Position numbers and translations under genes: made by a program. Shown here piece by piece: positions 22,701-34,696 of a stretch of DNA of 64,000 nucleotides. How positions within the stretch are numbered: position 1 is the first letter of the stretch; each line of letters opens with the position of its first letter. The stretch comes from Triops longicaudatus (taxonomy: Eukaryota > Arthropoda > Branchiopoda > Notostraca > Triopsidae), in assembly GCA_022885665.1 (NCBI GenBank), contig JAGQDJ010000024.1, positions 372,001 to 436,000 of the forward strand, read 5' to 3'. Below the pieces are notes generated by a model. The model searched no databases and was not told the DNA's origin. It saw nothing but the letters and a program-made list of their open reading frames with translations.

Positions 22701-23930
22701 TGTCAGCCCTGAAAGTTCGTATTATGCAAGAATCAGTTAAGTTCAGAGTTTCTTTTGTGTGCGTTTTTTTCCAACATACCGATAAGAAACGTGTTGAATA
22801 GCGTGCCCTGATAAGGAACAAAAGAGGAAGCTTAATCTTGGTAAAAGGGGGAACAGGAAACTTACTATGATAGCATAAAACAGCACCGTGCCGACATTAT
22901 TAGCAAATGCTCTATCGTAGAGCGAGTAAGCCGACTCCAAAATAATTCTGAAAGTAACAAAGAAGTGTGAGTCTGAAGTTTTCAAGTGTAGCTTGTTGAC
23001 TTACGGAGGAAGAAGAATGAGAAAAAACAGCCTCGGGGTGAATGTCGGGAATACAAACTTGTTTTCGTCTTCAGTGCAACCCGGGATTCGCGTTGGTCCA
23101 CGGATTCCCTCACAAAGTCCCACGCCGGCTGCACTGCGACAAGTATGCCCCCAAGAAATGTGTAAATTCGTACTTCTTACGCGGAGTTATATGCATTTCC
23201 TTAAGTAAATTGAGCTCAACTTACTACAAGATTCCTCCCACGATTATTCCGAGCACGATAAGCAAGCTGTGATTCAAGAAAAGAAACCGTTAACTGAATT
23301 GACTCTCTAATTAGACGTTCGTTAGAATGCGTACCATGATTCCGGAACTCTTGACGACAAAAAATGAGCATGATGAAAGGCTGTAAGCAAAATAAATTTT
23401 AATTTTATTCTGAGAACGAACCGGAAGCATTTCAAAAACCCAGAAAAAAACGAATTAGTATTCTTACCAACTTTAGCCAGTCCAGCTATAATAATGAAAA
23501 CAGTGAAGGTAAAGTAAATGCCAATTTCGTCCCATCGCCACGAAGCGACGTGAATTCCACCATGGTGCGAATCGCTGTGATTTGACGAATGGGATCTACT
23601 CGATTGGAACTCGGTCATTTTCTCTCCATGTTGGTGATCTGATCTACGGACTCTTTCGAAATGCGGGTCTTTGTGGTTGGCACTTATTGCATAAGCGAGC
23701 CCTTCATCCGGGATCTTTTCACTTGCAATATTTCTTTGGGAATCGTGCTCTTGTATGAGAAACGTGGTACTATTCTTCTGCTGGTTATCGACGACGCTCG
23801 TATCGGTTGATAGCCATGCTGGAGACGCGGTATTGTATGAAGAATACTCCCAATCGTGGGCTTGATAAGCACTCACTGAACTCGAAAGGAAGTGGCTAAG
23901 AAGCACCACAGAAAAATACAAGCTTCTCAT
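19795..23930 (-). CDS. SLC9A: Na+/H+ exchanger, plasma-membrane NHE type (SLC9A family)
   Basis: Electroneutral exchange of external Na+ for internal H+. Exons (minus): 23930-23468, 23380-23335, 23266-23228, 23133-23005, 22947-22866, 22807-22780, 22708-22460, 22377-22195, 22111-22030, 21971-21876, 21812-21691, 21627-21335, 21261-21196, 21112-21009, 20933-20513, 20455-20182, 20123-19795. All joins are in phase, 1,001 aa. The start ATG at 23930 opens a signal peptide (MRSLYFSVVLLSHFL). A His/Ser-rich extracellular segment follows, then about 12 membrane segments. Family signatures are LLPPIILESAYSL (amiloride-site region), ISAVDPVAVLAIF, FGESLLNDAV and FIMAYGGLRGAVSFSL. The roughly 370-residue cytosolic tail is Ser/Pro-rich and basic, with the conserved KYLRSWLVREQ near its start. 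It resembles the NHE1/2/3/5 group rather than endosomal NHE6/8; the exact paralogue is not certain. Confidence 0.95.
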
Positions 23931-26084
23931 GATGCTTACGAACCGAAAAATCAAAGCAACCTATTGTGAGGCACAAAACACAGTAGTTAATGTATTGCTA
24001 TATTTTCCTTTCTATTTGACAAAAAGAGTACGTGAGTCCTCGCTAAGGTCAAGTGAGTAGGGATTTATTTATAGAAGTATAAAATACGGCGTTTCTTTTC
24101 TGGCAAGACCTATAAGTAGAGTAGGGGCCTTCCACTTGACTCTTGGATTGGAGAAAACGAAGAAAGGTAATGGAATGTACTCCGCCGGATGACTCTTTGG
24201 CTTTTTGACCGAATGTGAGTAAACAGTCGAGTTTTGTTGCTTTTATTTTTTTCTTTATCTTATCAAATGTAGTTTTGATTTACTTTTTTTTATATATACT
24301 GTATAAACTGTGGTCCTTAAGGGTGACGATACAAGACAAAAACCGATGAGTAACTATGGCCACTTTTTTACTGTCTAAAGTAGAATGGGCGTAGTTGTTA
24401 GTTAAAAAATCAGTTACGGTAATTGTCTGCAGTTTCCCCGCTACTAGCTGATTGGATCAGCCAATCTTTATTAAATCATCCCTTGGCTTAAGCCGCTACG
24501 ACACGAAAGTGCACGACAAGGTGGAGTAAAGCTGTGCTTCATAGGTATTGTAGGGCTATTGGGGCGTGAGCCAAAAGTGGATGGTCTACAATCACAAGAA
24601 AAATGAGTGCAGTAGGCTACCGGATAAGAATTTGGCCCTAAAGATAGGTTTAAAGGTCGAAAAAAAGAAAGATAAAAGACTTAATTAAAGAGTTCTGTAA
24701 TCTATATAGAGTTCACAGTAATCACAAACGCAAGCGACCGAACCGAGAGCTGATTGACTATGAAACACTACATGTCTACAAAAATAAGAGATTCCGTGTA
24801 TTTGTTTGACTACAAAGTTAGCAGACTTCTTAACGAAAGAGTAGCGTACAAATATCTCCACGCGAAGATAAAGGATTAAATATTTTAGAAACAGTTTCTT
24901 CTGTGTAACATCGATCAGTAGTACATCGATCACGTTCTGCGTCACTGATTCACAAGACGATTTTCCCCTAAGTGCTGCTGACATAACTTACGACAATCTA
25001 TATGGCCATATGGTTGTTGACCTTAGGCGTAGGTTCTCGTAAAAAATTGAAACACACTTCTGTCTGTTAACGGAACATGCTTGACGTAAGAGACTGTGAC
25101 AGTAATGTGGGACAAAAGAGTCTTACGTGTAGTCGAAGAAACGAAAAGACAGGGAATCCTACTCCATATCTTGGATACGTCCTTTGGGTAATTGTTACAA
25201 GGAGAGAAATGGTTACACCACGAACTAGCACAGCTCTATTGTAAGATGTCTTACAGTATGTCAATGAGGCTATTTACGTCTGGAGACAACTTGTCCTTAC
25301 ACGAAAAAGTTCTAGGACCCAGTGCCAAGTTATTAGACAAGCCGCGCAACGCCAAAGACTTATCGGAACTGAACAAGATCCCGGAGCTTTCGACCTATAC
25401 GTAGCTTTCTGACCGAAGACCCACAGAACGCGCAGCTATGGGTTATTTCGCGGCGCAAACTCTCCACACACAGTAAAAGTCTCGATTTTTAATGCCAATA
25501 AAAGAAGACCTCAAAAATTTAAGGTCACGCGTTACCGTACTGAATTTCTCTACGTCGTTGTTTCACGGCCACGATAATTTCAACGAGTACCAAATCCCAT
25601 CAGTGAATTAATAGACCAATCATAATTACCAAATTACCCGTCTGTGTTACTCTCAAATATCCAACTCCTAGTTCTTAAAATAAGCTGTGAAATTATTCCA
25701 TCAGTTAATTACGTAGGCCTGCTTTCGACGCGTGCAGGAAATTAGCCTTTATGGCCTTTCGTCAATTTTTATTTCCAACGATGCTCCCGCCATCTATGAA
25801 ACATTAAAACAAGCTTGCACGAACACTTGCCGAAGTATTTGTTTTTGCTGGAAATGGTAATGAGATTGTGCGACTTCTGTTAAGGTTTTGCAACATTCCA
25901 TACTATTTACAAGGTGAGAAAAGGAGTTAAGAATAGTTAGCTTGGTAATACAACTTATACCATATGGAAGTTTGATTCAATCCAGGAATATAGTAGTAAC
26001 ATTAGTTTTTTCACTGTATTTCTTTTCCACTTCATTACAGAAATAAAATTTGAGGAGTCGGCATAGTATTCTGTGGCTGTGGCC
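23931..26084. other. divergent intergenic/promoter region
   Basis: 2.15 kb between the exchanger (minus) and the ATP9 gene (plus). No coding region was recognised. On the plus strand a TATAAAAT lies at 24078-24085 and a possible splice donor (GAAT|GTGAGT) at 24215, and an acceptor cattacag ends at 26040. A 5'-UTR exon and intron for ATP9 would fit, but this is inference only. Confidence 0.4.
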
Positions 26085-29000
26085 ATGGAAAGTATTGCTC
26101 TACGTCCAGCTGGGGAATACAGTCGTGACTTTGATCATGACGAAAGTGATTATTTACTCCATGTCGGAGACCCAGACGTACAAATTCACGGAACAACTTA
26201 CACCCGACTTGGATCTCAAAACCAGAAAACCACTTTTCGGTGGCAGAAGTAAGTCATTTCCTTTTAGATTCCAAAATCCTTAGGCACACTGTCATAAATT
26301 TAACGGGCTCGTAAATTAGACACACCTGTCTGTGCTAAATTTAGCTTAGGAATGTCATTTTCACTGTAGAAGGGATACGTGTGGCCCCAGGCTTTATTTT
26401 AAGTTGTATGCTTCCGTCACCTTGAAGGTAGTAATGAGATTAGTGAAAGTATTACGTTCTTTGTTCTGTTTGCCTCATGCTTACGCGCTGTCAGCATTAT
26501 TTAATCACCCGCTTCTCTTGCCTATTCATATTCGAATTAATTGGCCCTTGCTCGTATCTATCATCATACATCCTCTTCCTCTCGTCTTCCTCTCCTAACA
26601 GACCAATCCCAACTGCGTACCCTAGACAGGTCCCTTTCGATCTTGGTGTAGTCTTACCCTTGCATACGTTTATCCTACGTGGATATGGCTACGTATGTGG
26701 CATGGCCTGTGAAAACAAAACTTGAGCTCTAATCTAAATTGTGTATAGCCCTTATTAGTGTTGTGTTTTGCATTATTGGAGCAGTATAATTGCTTGTCAC
26801 GCGCAATGCCATGCCTCAAAATTTGAACGGTTCCCTTTCGCTTTCGTTGACTGACTTGGTCAATGAAAAGAGCAGTTTGCTTTGGTCTCGCCGTGGAAAA
26901 CGGAACAGGTGCAACTATTCTACAGTCTTACTCAGAAGTTTTGTTTGTAGTCATATACTGGCTCGCGTCAGTGTTATTCCTGGCGTCGAAAACCTGACAT
27001 TTCGTTCGTATCAACGTTGACTTGTTCATTTGATTTGCTGACCTCTTGCCTTATATATTAGGTGTTGTGATTGGTTTTGGCGATGTTGCAGACGCGGACG
27101 TCAGTTGCGACCTCGCACGATATGGATGGGCAAAGAGATGACAGAAAAGTTTCCTCCTAACCGGATCCGTAATCAGAAGTATAACTTCTTCACCTTCGTG
27201 CCTCTGGTAACTTTTCAACGTAAACATTGTACTTTATTCGCATTAATACTGTGTTTTTGCTAGGTTCTCTTCCAACAGTTCAAGTTCTTCCTTAATCTGT
27301 ATTTTCTGATCATGGCCACTAGTCAGTTTGTCCCGGAAATCCGTATAGGATATTTATACACTTATTGGGGTCCTCTGGTAAAATTACGTAATCAGCTGTT
27401 ATTTTTCACACATGCTTTTCTCTAATGTATAGTGCTTCGTACTTTTGGTAACATTGATACGCGAAGCTGTGGATGACTTTCGTCGAGCGCAACGTGATCG
27501 CGAGCTGAACTCGCGAATGTACCGTAAACTAACCCGGAAAGGTTTCGTATACATTCCCAGCTCGAAGATACAAGTGGGTGATCTGGTTGTCGTGGAGAAA
27601 GATGAACGTGTTCCTGCCGATATGGTGCTGCTCCGAACCACCGAGAAGATGGGTGCATGTTTTATAAGAACGGATCAATTGGATGGAGAGACGGATTGGA
27701 AGCTAAGGATTGCAGTCACTGCCACGCAAAAATTGGAGCAAGACCGAGACCTATTAGAAATGGAAGTTAGCGTGTTTGCCGAAAAGCCCCAGCGTGACAT
27801 CCATAGCTTCATCGGGACTTTTAAGAAGGTTTCTTACTCTTTTTTTTTCGCTTTTATTGCATTCTCTGCGTTCTGTTGTGCCGTATTTGATCAATAAATT
27901 TATTCCCATTCTTACATTTGCAGCAAGATGGAGAGCCTCTCGAAGACTCTTTGAATATTGAAAACACTTTATGGGCTAATACAGTGGTGGCGTCTGGTAC
28001 CGCTCTGGGACTCGTAGTATACACTGGCAAGGAGACTCGCAGCGAAATGAATAATTCACAGCCGCGGAGCAAAGTGGGCCTCCTTGACTTGGAAGTCAAT
28101 CAATTGACCAAAGTATAATCATCCGCCTCTGATACCATCATACCAGCATGCATTTATTTTTGTTGCCGCGTAGGTTTTGTTTCTGGCTGTGATAGGATTA
28201 GCGTTGGTGATGATGTGCATCAAAGGTTTCCAAGGCCCATGGCATCGTTACTTATTTCGCTTTGTACTCTTGTTTTCCTACATCATTCCAATCAGGTGAG
28301 TTGGTCGTTAACTATACTAAGCAAGTAGTGTACCATCATAGAGAACGAATAGCGAGTAATCTTCTTTCATTAGTTTAAGAGTCAATTTAGACATGGGTAA
28401 AGCCTTTTACTCGTGGACCATCATGCACGATAAAGAAATCCCGGGCACAGTGGTACGGTCGTCGACCATTCCTGAAGAACTTGGGCGGATACAATACTTG
28501 CTTACCGATAAGACGGGGACTTTGACCCAGAATGAGATGATCTTCCGTAAATTGCATTTGGGCACAGCGTCTTATGGACTGGAAACCTTTGACGAAGTGG
28601 TGTCACATGTCCGATCTGCGTTCCTGCAGAATGTACCAGCGGCTGTAGCTACACCCACGGCTACTGCGGGTGGGAAAGGTGCCAAAAGCAGTCATGCGTC
28701 CCAGGCATCTAAGATGCGACGCACGGTTGTAACGCGAGTTGTAGAAGCGGTCAAAGCGATCGGTTTGTGTCACAACGTGACGCCCGTCTTTGAATCCGAC
28801 GGTGAAGATCCCGATTTGCCTGTAGAGCTCAGACATGTCAACTACCAAGCTTCTAGTCCAGACGAAGTAAATAGGCAGTGTTTTCTGTCATAAGAAGGCA
28901 ACGAATAATTACTATTTATTTATTTTTTTATTATTTTTTTTATAGGTGGCCTTAGTAAAGTGGACCGAAGATATGGGACTTAGATTAGTGCACAGAGATT

Positions 29001-31282
29001 TAAGCACGATTAGTTTACAAACTGCCACAGGTGTTATGCTAACGTACACAATCCTTCAAGTGTTTCCCTTTACATCAGAAAGTAAACGTATGGGTATCAT
29101 TCTCAAGGTAGTTTTTCTCTTTCTTTGGTTTAGTGCAAAATTGTCTAATGTGATGTCTAATCGTAGGAGGAGCGTACTGGTGAATTAACCTTTTACATAA
29201 AAGGTGCTGACACGGTCATGGCAAGCAAAGTGCAGTACAATGACTGGCTGGAAGAAGAATGTGGCAACATGGCCCGTGAAGGCTTGCGGACTTTGGTTGT
29301 AGCTAAGAAAATGTTAACTGAAGAACAGTATGCGGACTTCGAAGTACATATTTATTTTATTCATTTTGAAAAGCTATTTTTTATTTTACTTGTGTATTTG
29401 TTTCACAAATTTTGTTAACTTTATTCTTTCCTTGTGAAAGACCCGGTACCAAGCTGCCAAACTGTCCGTGTGCGATCGGGCTGCGAAAGTGGCAGCGGTA
29501 TTCGAAAGTTTGGAACGCGATTTAGAACTGCTGTGCGTCACTGGTGTGGAAGACCGATTACAAGACAATGTGCGTCCTGCATTGGAATTGTTAAGGAATG
29601 CAGGCATTAAGGTATTTGCCTCTCCTCTTTTAGTAGCACTAATTACAAAGCTATGCGATATTTTAAGATTTGGATGCTGACGGGAGATAAACTGGAAACT
29701 GCAACAAGTATAGCTCAGAGTTCTCGGCTGGTGTCACGTACGCAAAGCCTGTACACATTTAAACCAGTCAGCAGTCGTACTGAAGCGCATTCCGAGCTTA
29801 ATAACTTCCGAAGGAAGCAAGACTCGGCTTTGGTTATCAAAGGAGAGTCGCTGGAAGTAAGCGTGACGTAACGTGTCATTTCTGTTATGTGCTAATTACA
29901 TGTTTTTGCTTTCCTCAGCTTTGTTTGAAGTATTACGAGCAAGAATTCATGGATCTCGCATGCGCCGCACCCGTCGTGGTCTGTTGTAGATGTTCACCCA
30001 CTCAGAAAGCTGCAGTTGTACGTTTAATTCAACAACATACAGGTACAAATTGTTATATTTCTAATCGGACATTAGCAAAGCATATTTCCGTATTTGCGTC
30101 ACTCGTCGAAAGTAGGTTCCTCTTTATATTTGATATTAGATTTTGTTTCCTTGCAGTTTGCTTTGCAAAATTGAACTTCATTGTTAACATTTTCTATTTT
30201 GTTTATTTTTTGCTTTTTTGTTTATGTATTTGCATACTTATTTGTACTTTCAGGGAAACGCACGGCTGCCATTGGTGACGGGGGTAATGACGTTTCAATG
30301 ATTCAGGCGGCAGACACAGGCATTGGAATAGTTGGGAGAGAAGGACGTCAAGCGTCTCTAGCAGCGGACTTTTCCTTAACACAATTTAGTCATGTGGTCC
30401 GTTTACTCCTGGTACATGGGAGAAGATCTTACAAGCGGTCTGCAGCTCTGGCGCAATTCGTTATTCACCGAGGCCTCATCATTTCTACCATGCAGGCCAT
30501 CTTTTCGGCCGTGTTTTATTTCGCGTCGGTAGCGTTATATCAAGGTTTTCTCATGGTGGGGTAAGTTAACTGTGGAAAACGGTTAAAGTTTGCGTATTTA
30601 ATGACTTAAATTCGTGTTAGGTACGCTACAGTCTACACTATGTTCCCGGTATTCTCGCTAGTTCTGGACAAAGATGTTTCAGCGAAAATAGCTATGACAT
30701 ATCCAGAGTTATACAAAGAATTGTCAAAAGGCCGTTCCCTATCGTTTAAGACGTTCTTTGTGTGGGTATTAATATCTATTTATCAAGGTAATATTTATGG
30801 GTTTGGATTGTATTTGTTTCTTTGGAATTTTCTTCTTTTTTTTTAAATGCAGTGGCTGTTATAATAACTATGTTTTAAATTGTAGGCGGCGTTATAATGT
30901 ACGGAGCGTTATTGTTATTTGACGACGAGTTTATCCATATTGTAGCGATCAGCTTCACGGCGCTGATTTTGACAGAGTTGCTAATGGTTGCATTAACTGC
31001 GCGTAGCTGCCATATTGTCATGGTCTTGGCGGAATTGGTGTCGCTTGTGATATACGTTGTATCTTTGGCAGTCCTTCATGACTTCTTTGGTGAGAATTCA
31101 AGAGGTACGTTAGTTTTGTGCGTTAACTTATCGTCTACTACTTTCTAGACCCGCAATTTATCCAGACGACAGACTTTTTATGGAAAACAACCGCCGTTAC
31201 ATTAATAAGCTGTGTACCACTTTATGTTCTTAAGTTTTTACGTAAGAAGTTTTCACCGCCGAGTTACTCGAAGCTCACATAG
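26085..31282 (+). CDS. ATP9A: P4-type ATPase, Neo1/ATP9 class
   Basis: Catalytic flippase-type ATPase of Golgi and endosome membranes; the Neo1/ATP9 class works without a CDC50 subunit. Exons: 26085-26248, 27062-27206, 27264-27377, 27433-27828, 27924-28112, 28174-28295, 28374-28866, 28946-29107, 29167-29343, 29441-29611, 29668-29856, 29919-30042, 30254-30560, 30621-30787, 30886-31089, 31149-31282; 1,085 aa, all in phase. An alternative first coding exon is 26811-26908 (1,063 aa). Signatures in order: DQLDGETDWKLR (actuator), LLTDKTGTLTQNEM with the phosphorylated Asp, GIIL..ERTGELTFYIKGAD, WLEEECGNMAREGLRTLVVAKK, WMLTGDKLETA, CCRCSPTQKA, GDGGNDVSMIQ, and a last membrane block ending FSPPSYSKLT. 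Match to vertebrate ATP9A/B runs along nearly the whole length. Whether the alternative starts are both used is not shown. Confidence 0.97.
26811..26908 (+). other. alternative first coding exon of the ATP9 gene
   Basis: ATG at 26811 opens 32 codons (MPQNLNGSLSLSLTDL...) ending AAC AG at the donor AG|GTGCAA. It has the same phase 2 as the end of exon 26085-26248. Both join 27062 to give ...R/K-CCDWFWRCC. No in-phase acceptor precedes it, which argues for a separate transcription start rather than an internal exon. Confidence 0.6.
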
Positions 31283-32108
31283 GAAGGTTTCTATTGGAAT
31301 GTGTTTTAATACATGAGGGGAAAGCCAGTTACGGGAAAACTTGGTATCGCATGATGTCTGTAAATATTTGAAAAAGTCCTAAGTTAACTAATACATTTTG
31401 TGATTCTTACCAAATCGTGACAAAAGTCATTACGAACTTCTAGGCATTTGTAAAGACATTTTTCAGTGCGTCTTTTTGAGGATTACATTAAGTTTTTTAA
31501 AGATCAGTATATTTGACCCCGCCCATCTGTTGACAATTTACCGATTATTTATCACTTTGACATAATTTATTTTTATAGTATTGTACGTACACTAGTTTTC
31601 AGGTGCCCTAATACATGTAGACCGCATTTCAGAAATTATGTATTACGAATCCTTGAAGGAAATGTAAAAATTGTCCAACGCTGAATCAAGTTATCTACGT
31701 TCCCCTGTCTTTAAGAACAGCATAAACCTCGTAAAAACGAAACCCGACTGCAAGGAAACATAGTGAATGTGGCAGAAAAATTGCTCTGCGGCGTCGTACG
31801 AAAATGCAGAATAAACGGCGTAAAACTGGAGCACTGTTGTTTGCCGAAAGATCGACGAACGACTTTGGGAACATTTTAATTGTACGTTTTGGAAAAAATA
31901 TAATGGTTCACTTTCCTATACTTGTATAAAATGAAAAAAAAACTGTAAGAATGACCATACATGTATAGTATTTCAATTTCAGTAAACTTCCTGCCAGAAA
32001 GAATTCGAGAAATAATCAAAGGACAGTACTACTTTTCGTTTGTGAGAAGTTGCATTTGTAACATACCGCGTGTTGTTTTTGTATCTACAACAAGCATTAT
32101 GTTTAGCA
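31283..32108. other. 3' flank of ATP9
   Basis: AT-rich. An AATAAA at 31810-31815 (plus) is a candidate poly(A) signal about 530 nt after the stop. No gene was recognised. Confidence 0.5.
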
Positions 32109-32180
32109 AGTGTGATGGCCGAGCGGTCTAAGGCATTGCTTTAAAATAGCAAGGTCGTGGGTTCGATTCCCTGTGTCTGA
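32109..32180 (+). pseudogene. tRNA-like pol III element (tRNA pseudogene or SINE head)
   Basis: A box TGGCCGAGCGG (32116-32126) and B box GGTTCGATTCC (32160-32170) match the tRNA internal promoter. The D-arm resembles tRNA-Leu/Ser. An anticodon-like hairpin TTGCT-TTAAAAT-AGCAA (32136-32152) would place AAA as anticodon. The long variable arm expected for Leu/Ser is absent, the T-stem is poorly paired and no 7-bp acceptor stem closes, so it is not a functional tRNA as read. Confidence 0.65.
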
Positions 32181-33358
32181 GGTTTGGTTTTTGAAAGGAA
32201 ATAAACCCTGACTATGCCCTACCCTGCTTCCTTTGGTACCCGGTATATCCCAATAAAATGGAATTGCTAGGAGTACCACGGGAAGCAGGTAAGGGGATAG
32301 GAAAGGGTGAACGAGACCTCGAAAAGCATGATGCTGGCATCGTGCATCGCACTTTTTCCCATGTTATTCCTTATGGGATTAAAAATTTTTGGCTCCTGAG
32401 ACGCCCTCAGGGCATAATTTCATATTCAAGCTCAGTTTTTTCGCTTATTTGAAGGGCTAGCGCAATAATTCTTACAGATTCGGACTCCTCACGCGGAGGG
32501 GAATAGTTTTCATAACTTAATTTGCATATTCCAAACATTCGGTTAATTGGAGTACGAGATGATGATGGACATCCTTACCCATGCTTACACACCGTTTAGG
32601 TTGGCATGTCACCCACATACCGAACTCGATGAGGTGTGCAACATTTTGTTACTGCGTTTTTATACGAAGTCTTTTGTATATTGATTCTTTTTGCCAGTGA
32701 ACGTCTTTCGGGTGCTCATGCATTTAAGCCTGAAACGTTGCCGTGCAGATAATGCAATAATTAAAGTTCCCTTATTACCACTTTGTTCGCACATTGGTAA
32801 TTTGAAAAATAGGACGACAAAATTCCAGGACCAATAATAAGCCAGGATATTCGGGACGTCCAAGGCTTTAAAACAAATTTTAAAAAATCCTTGTTTTACG
32901 CGGACGGAGCTCATCATTTCTGGTGGGCGGAGTTTCGTTTCCCACGTACGTAAGAATAATAAATGCTAGTTTTTTTTTGATAAAATTTATTTTACGTAAA
33001 AAATGTTTACAAACATTGTACACATTCGTCCATACCCTTTGACAACTCTTCAACTCACCAAGTGCTTTTAATATTCAAATATAATCGTGCGACTTCTTTA
33101 TACGACTTCTTTTTTCAAACAAAATTCATCCCAGTGACATTTAGACTGATTCCCAAAGAGCACATCAACGCTTCAATCCAAAAATGGCAGGTTTCGCATC
33201 GCTCGTACTGCCGACACATAACGTGCAGGTTTTCCTACACTAGCTACTCAAAATTCCGCCACCGTCGCCGGATTTTGTAGTTTAAATATAAAGTCTTACC
33301 TCCATGATGCCATGACGTCAGTATCAATGTAGTCAGCAATGTTAAAATATTTTGTTTC
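32181..33358. other. intergenic sequence downstream of the tRNA-like element
   Basis: No gene recognised. A short palindrome CCTGAG-n5-CTCAGG lies near 32396-32412. If the tRNA-like sequence is a SINE head, its body would be in this stretch, but no second copy was noticed in the window. Confidence 0.4.
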
Positions 33359-33646
33359 CTAAAATTCAGAAATTTTGCAACATCTGAAGTCATCAGGTAG
33401 GTCGTAATTCTTCTCATAGCCCACGATGTCGTCATGACCATGTTCCCATTCAATCTTTCGACCAGTTCCCACTTTTGGTCTCCTGTTTCTCAGCTTCAAC
33501 TGCTTTCTTCTGTAAAACAGCTTCTGGAATAAAGGCGGGGCGAGCAACTTTGTCTCCCCCTTCGCTCCGTCAATGTAGAGACGGTTAAGAACGCCATCCA
33601 ATTTATTTACTGCGCATTTCAGCCTCAACACGGTGAGACAACAAAC
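33359..33646 (-). CDS. unassigned open frame, possible terminal exon
   Basis: On the minus strand an acceptor-like ctctttag is followed at 33646 by an open frame of about 95 codons ending in TAG (33359-33361). It is basic (KLFYRRKQLKLRNRRPK) then acidic and aromatic (WEHGHDDIVGYEKNYDLPDD). The composition looks protein-like, but no family was recognised and no upstream exon or start could be placed. It may be a terminal exon of an unknown small gene, a decayed copy or chance. Confidence 0.25.
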   Translation of the reverse strand, partial: VCCLTVLRLKCAVNKLDGVLNRLYIDGAKGETKLLAPPLFQKLFYRRKQLKLRNRRPKVGTGRKIEWEHGHDDIVGYEKNYDLPDDFRCCKISEF

Positions 33647-34145
33647 GTTTGCATGCCTAAAGAGAAAAATGCAATGATGAATTGCCAGATCTGGGTACTA
33701 CAATTATTTAAACCAGTCTTCAATTCTACTACACCCCTTCGGTAATGGTCGACATTTGAAATATGGAGACGTCACCTTTTCCAAAAGCTTTAAGCTCTTG
33801 CTTGTCTGCGCTTAATTCTTCAACTCTGGCAACAACGATTTGCTAAAAACGACGAGCAACGGCTAAGGGAGGCATATAATTAATGCTACGTAAGGAAATA
33901 AAATGGCAATTTACCAGGTTGGCAAGAAGGGGCTCATCATCTAGAAAAGGTGAATGTTTTTCTTAGTGTGTACGTTATAGCGAGATTTGGCTGTATACAT
34001 GAAATCTTCACAGGCACTCAAAATATTGAACCTAGGAGTGACAAATCCCTCTTCTAGATGGCAGGGGAGTATTCATTTTTTCTGTTGTCATAGCAATAAA
34101 ACAACAAAACCAAATAAACTAGCGAAGCATTGAAAAGGAATTACA

Positions 34146-34696
34146 ATGGCCGAGTAAGTTATATTAACGAAACTTTAAATTAAAGTAACAACTTTGATTC
34201 TTGAAAATACACCCTGGTTTACCAGCCCTGTTTCGTTGTTGCAAGTAATAATGTGACTGTACATTTTACAGCGTAGGAGATTCTCAGGAAGAGAAAATGA
34301 AGCGCGTAATTCACCAGAAACTGACCGAAAAGGGAGAGAAAGACAGGTACTGTGTTTATAAGTTGTTACTCTGTTTAATCCTACTCTTAACTTAGATTGC
34401 GTGAAGTCTTGCGTGCTAAGCTCATCAACTGCGGTTGGAGAGACGAAATGAAGCAAGAATGCAGAAAGATAGTTCAAGAGAAAGGATTAGACAATGTTAC
34501 AGTCGATGGAATTATCAAGGACGTTACCCATGTTGGCCGATGTAAGACTTAACACAGCCAAATTTCGTTACATTTATTACTACAGTTTAACGTTTGTTAA
34601 CTTTTTCCCTATCTTGCAGCTAAAGTACCGGATTCTGTCAAACGCGAGCTTCTTCAAGAAATCCGCGCTTTCTTGGCCCGTGAAACCAATCTGTGA
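34146..34696 (+). CDS. ENY2: ENY2, SAGA/TREX-2 transcription and mRNA export factor
   Basis: Small helical protein shared by the SAGA deubiquitinase module and the TREX-2 export complex (Sus1 in yeast). Exons 34146-34153 (only ATGGCCGA), 34272-34346, 34396-34541 and 34620-34696 join in phase to 101 aa, the same length as human ENY2. Recognisable segments are IHQKLTEKGEKDRLREVL, CGWRDEMKQECRKI, VDGIIKDVTHVGR and VPDSVKRELLQEIRAFL. The 8-nt first coding exon hides the start codon from simple gene finders. It stands alone between ATP9 and a long gene-free stretch. Confidence 0.96.

Noticed and set aside
24685..24984. 99-codon minus-strand frame (MSAALRGKSSCES...)
   Set aside because: No similarity, no splice sites or neighbours to support it; judged a chance frame in the divergent intergenic region.
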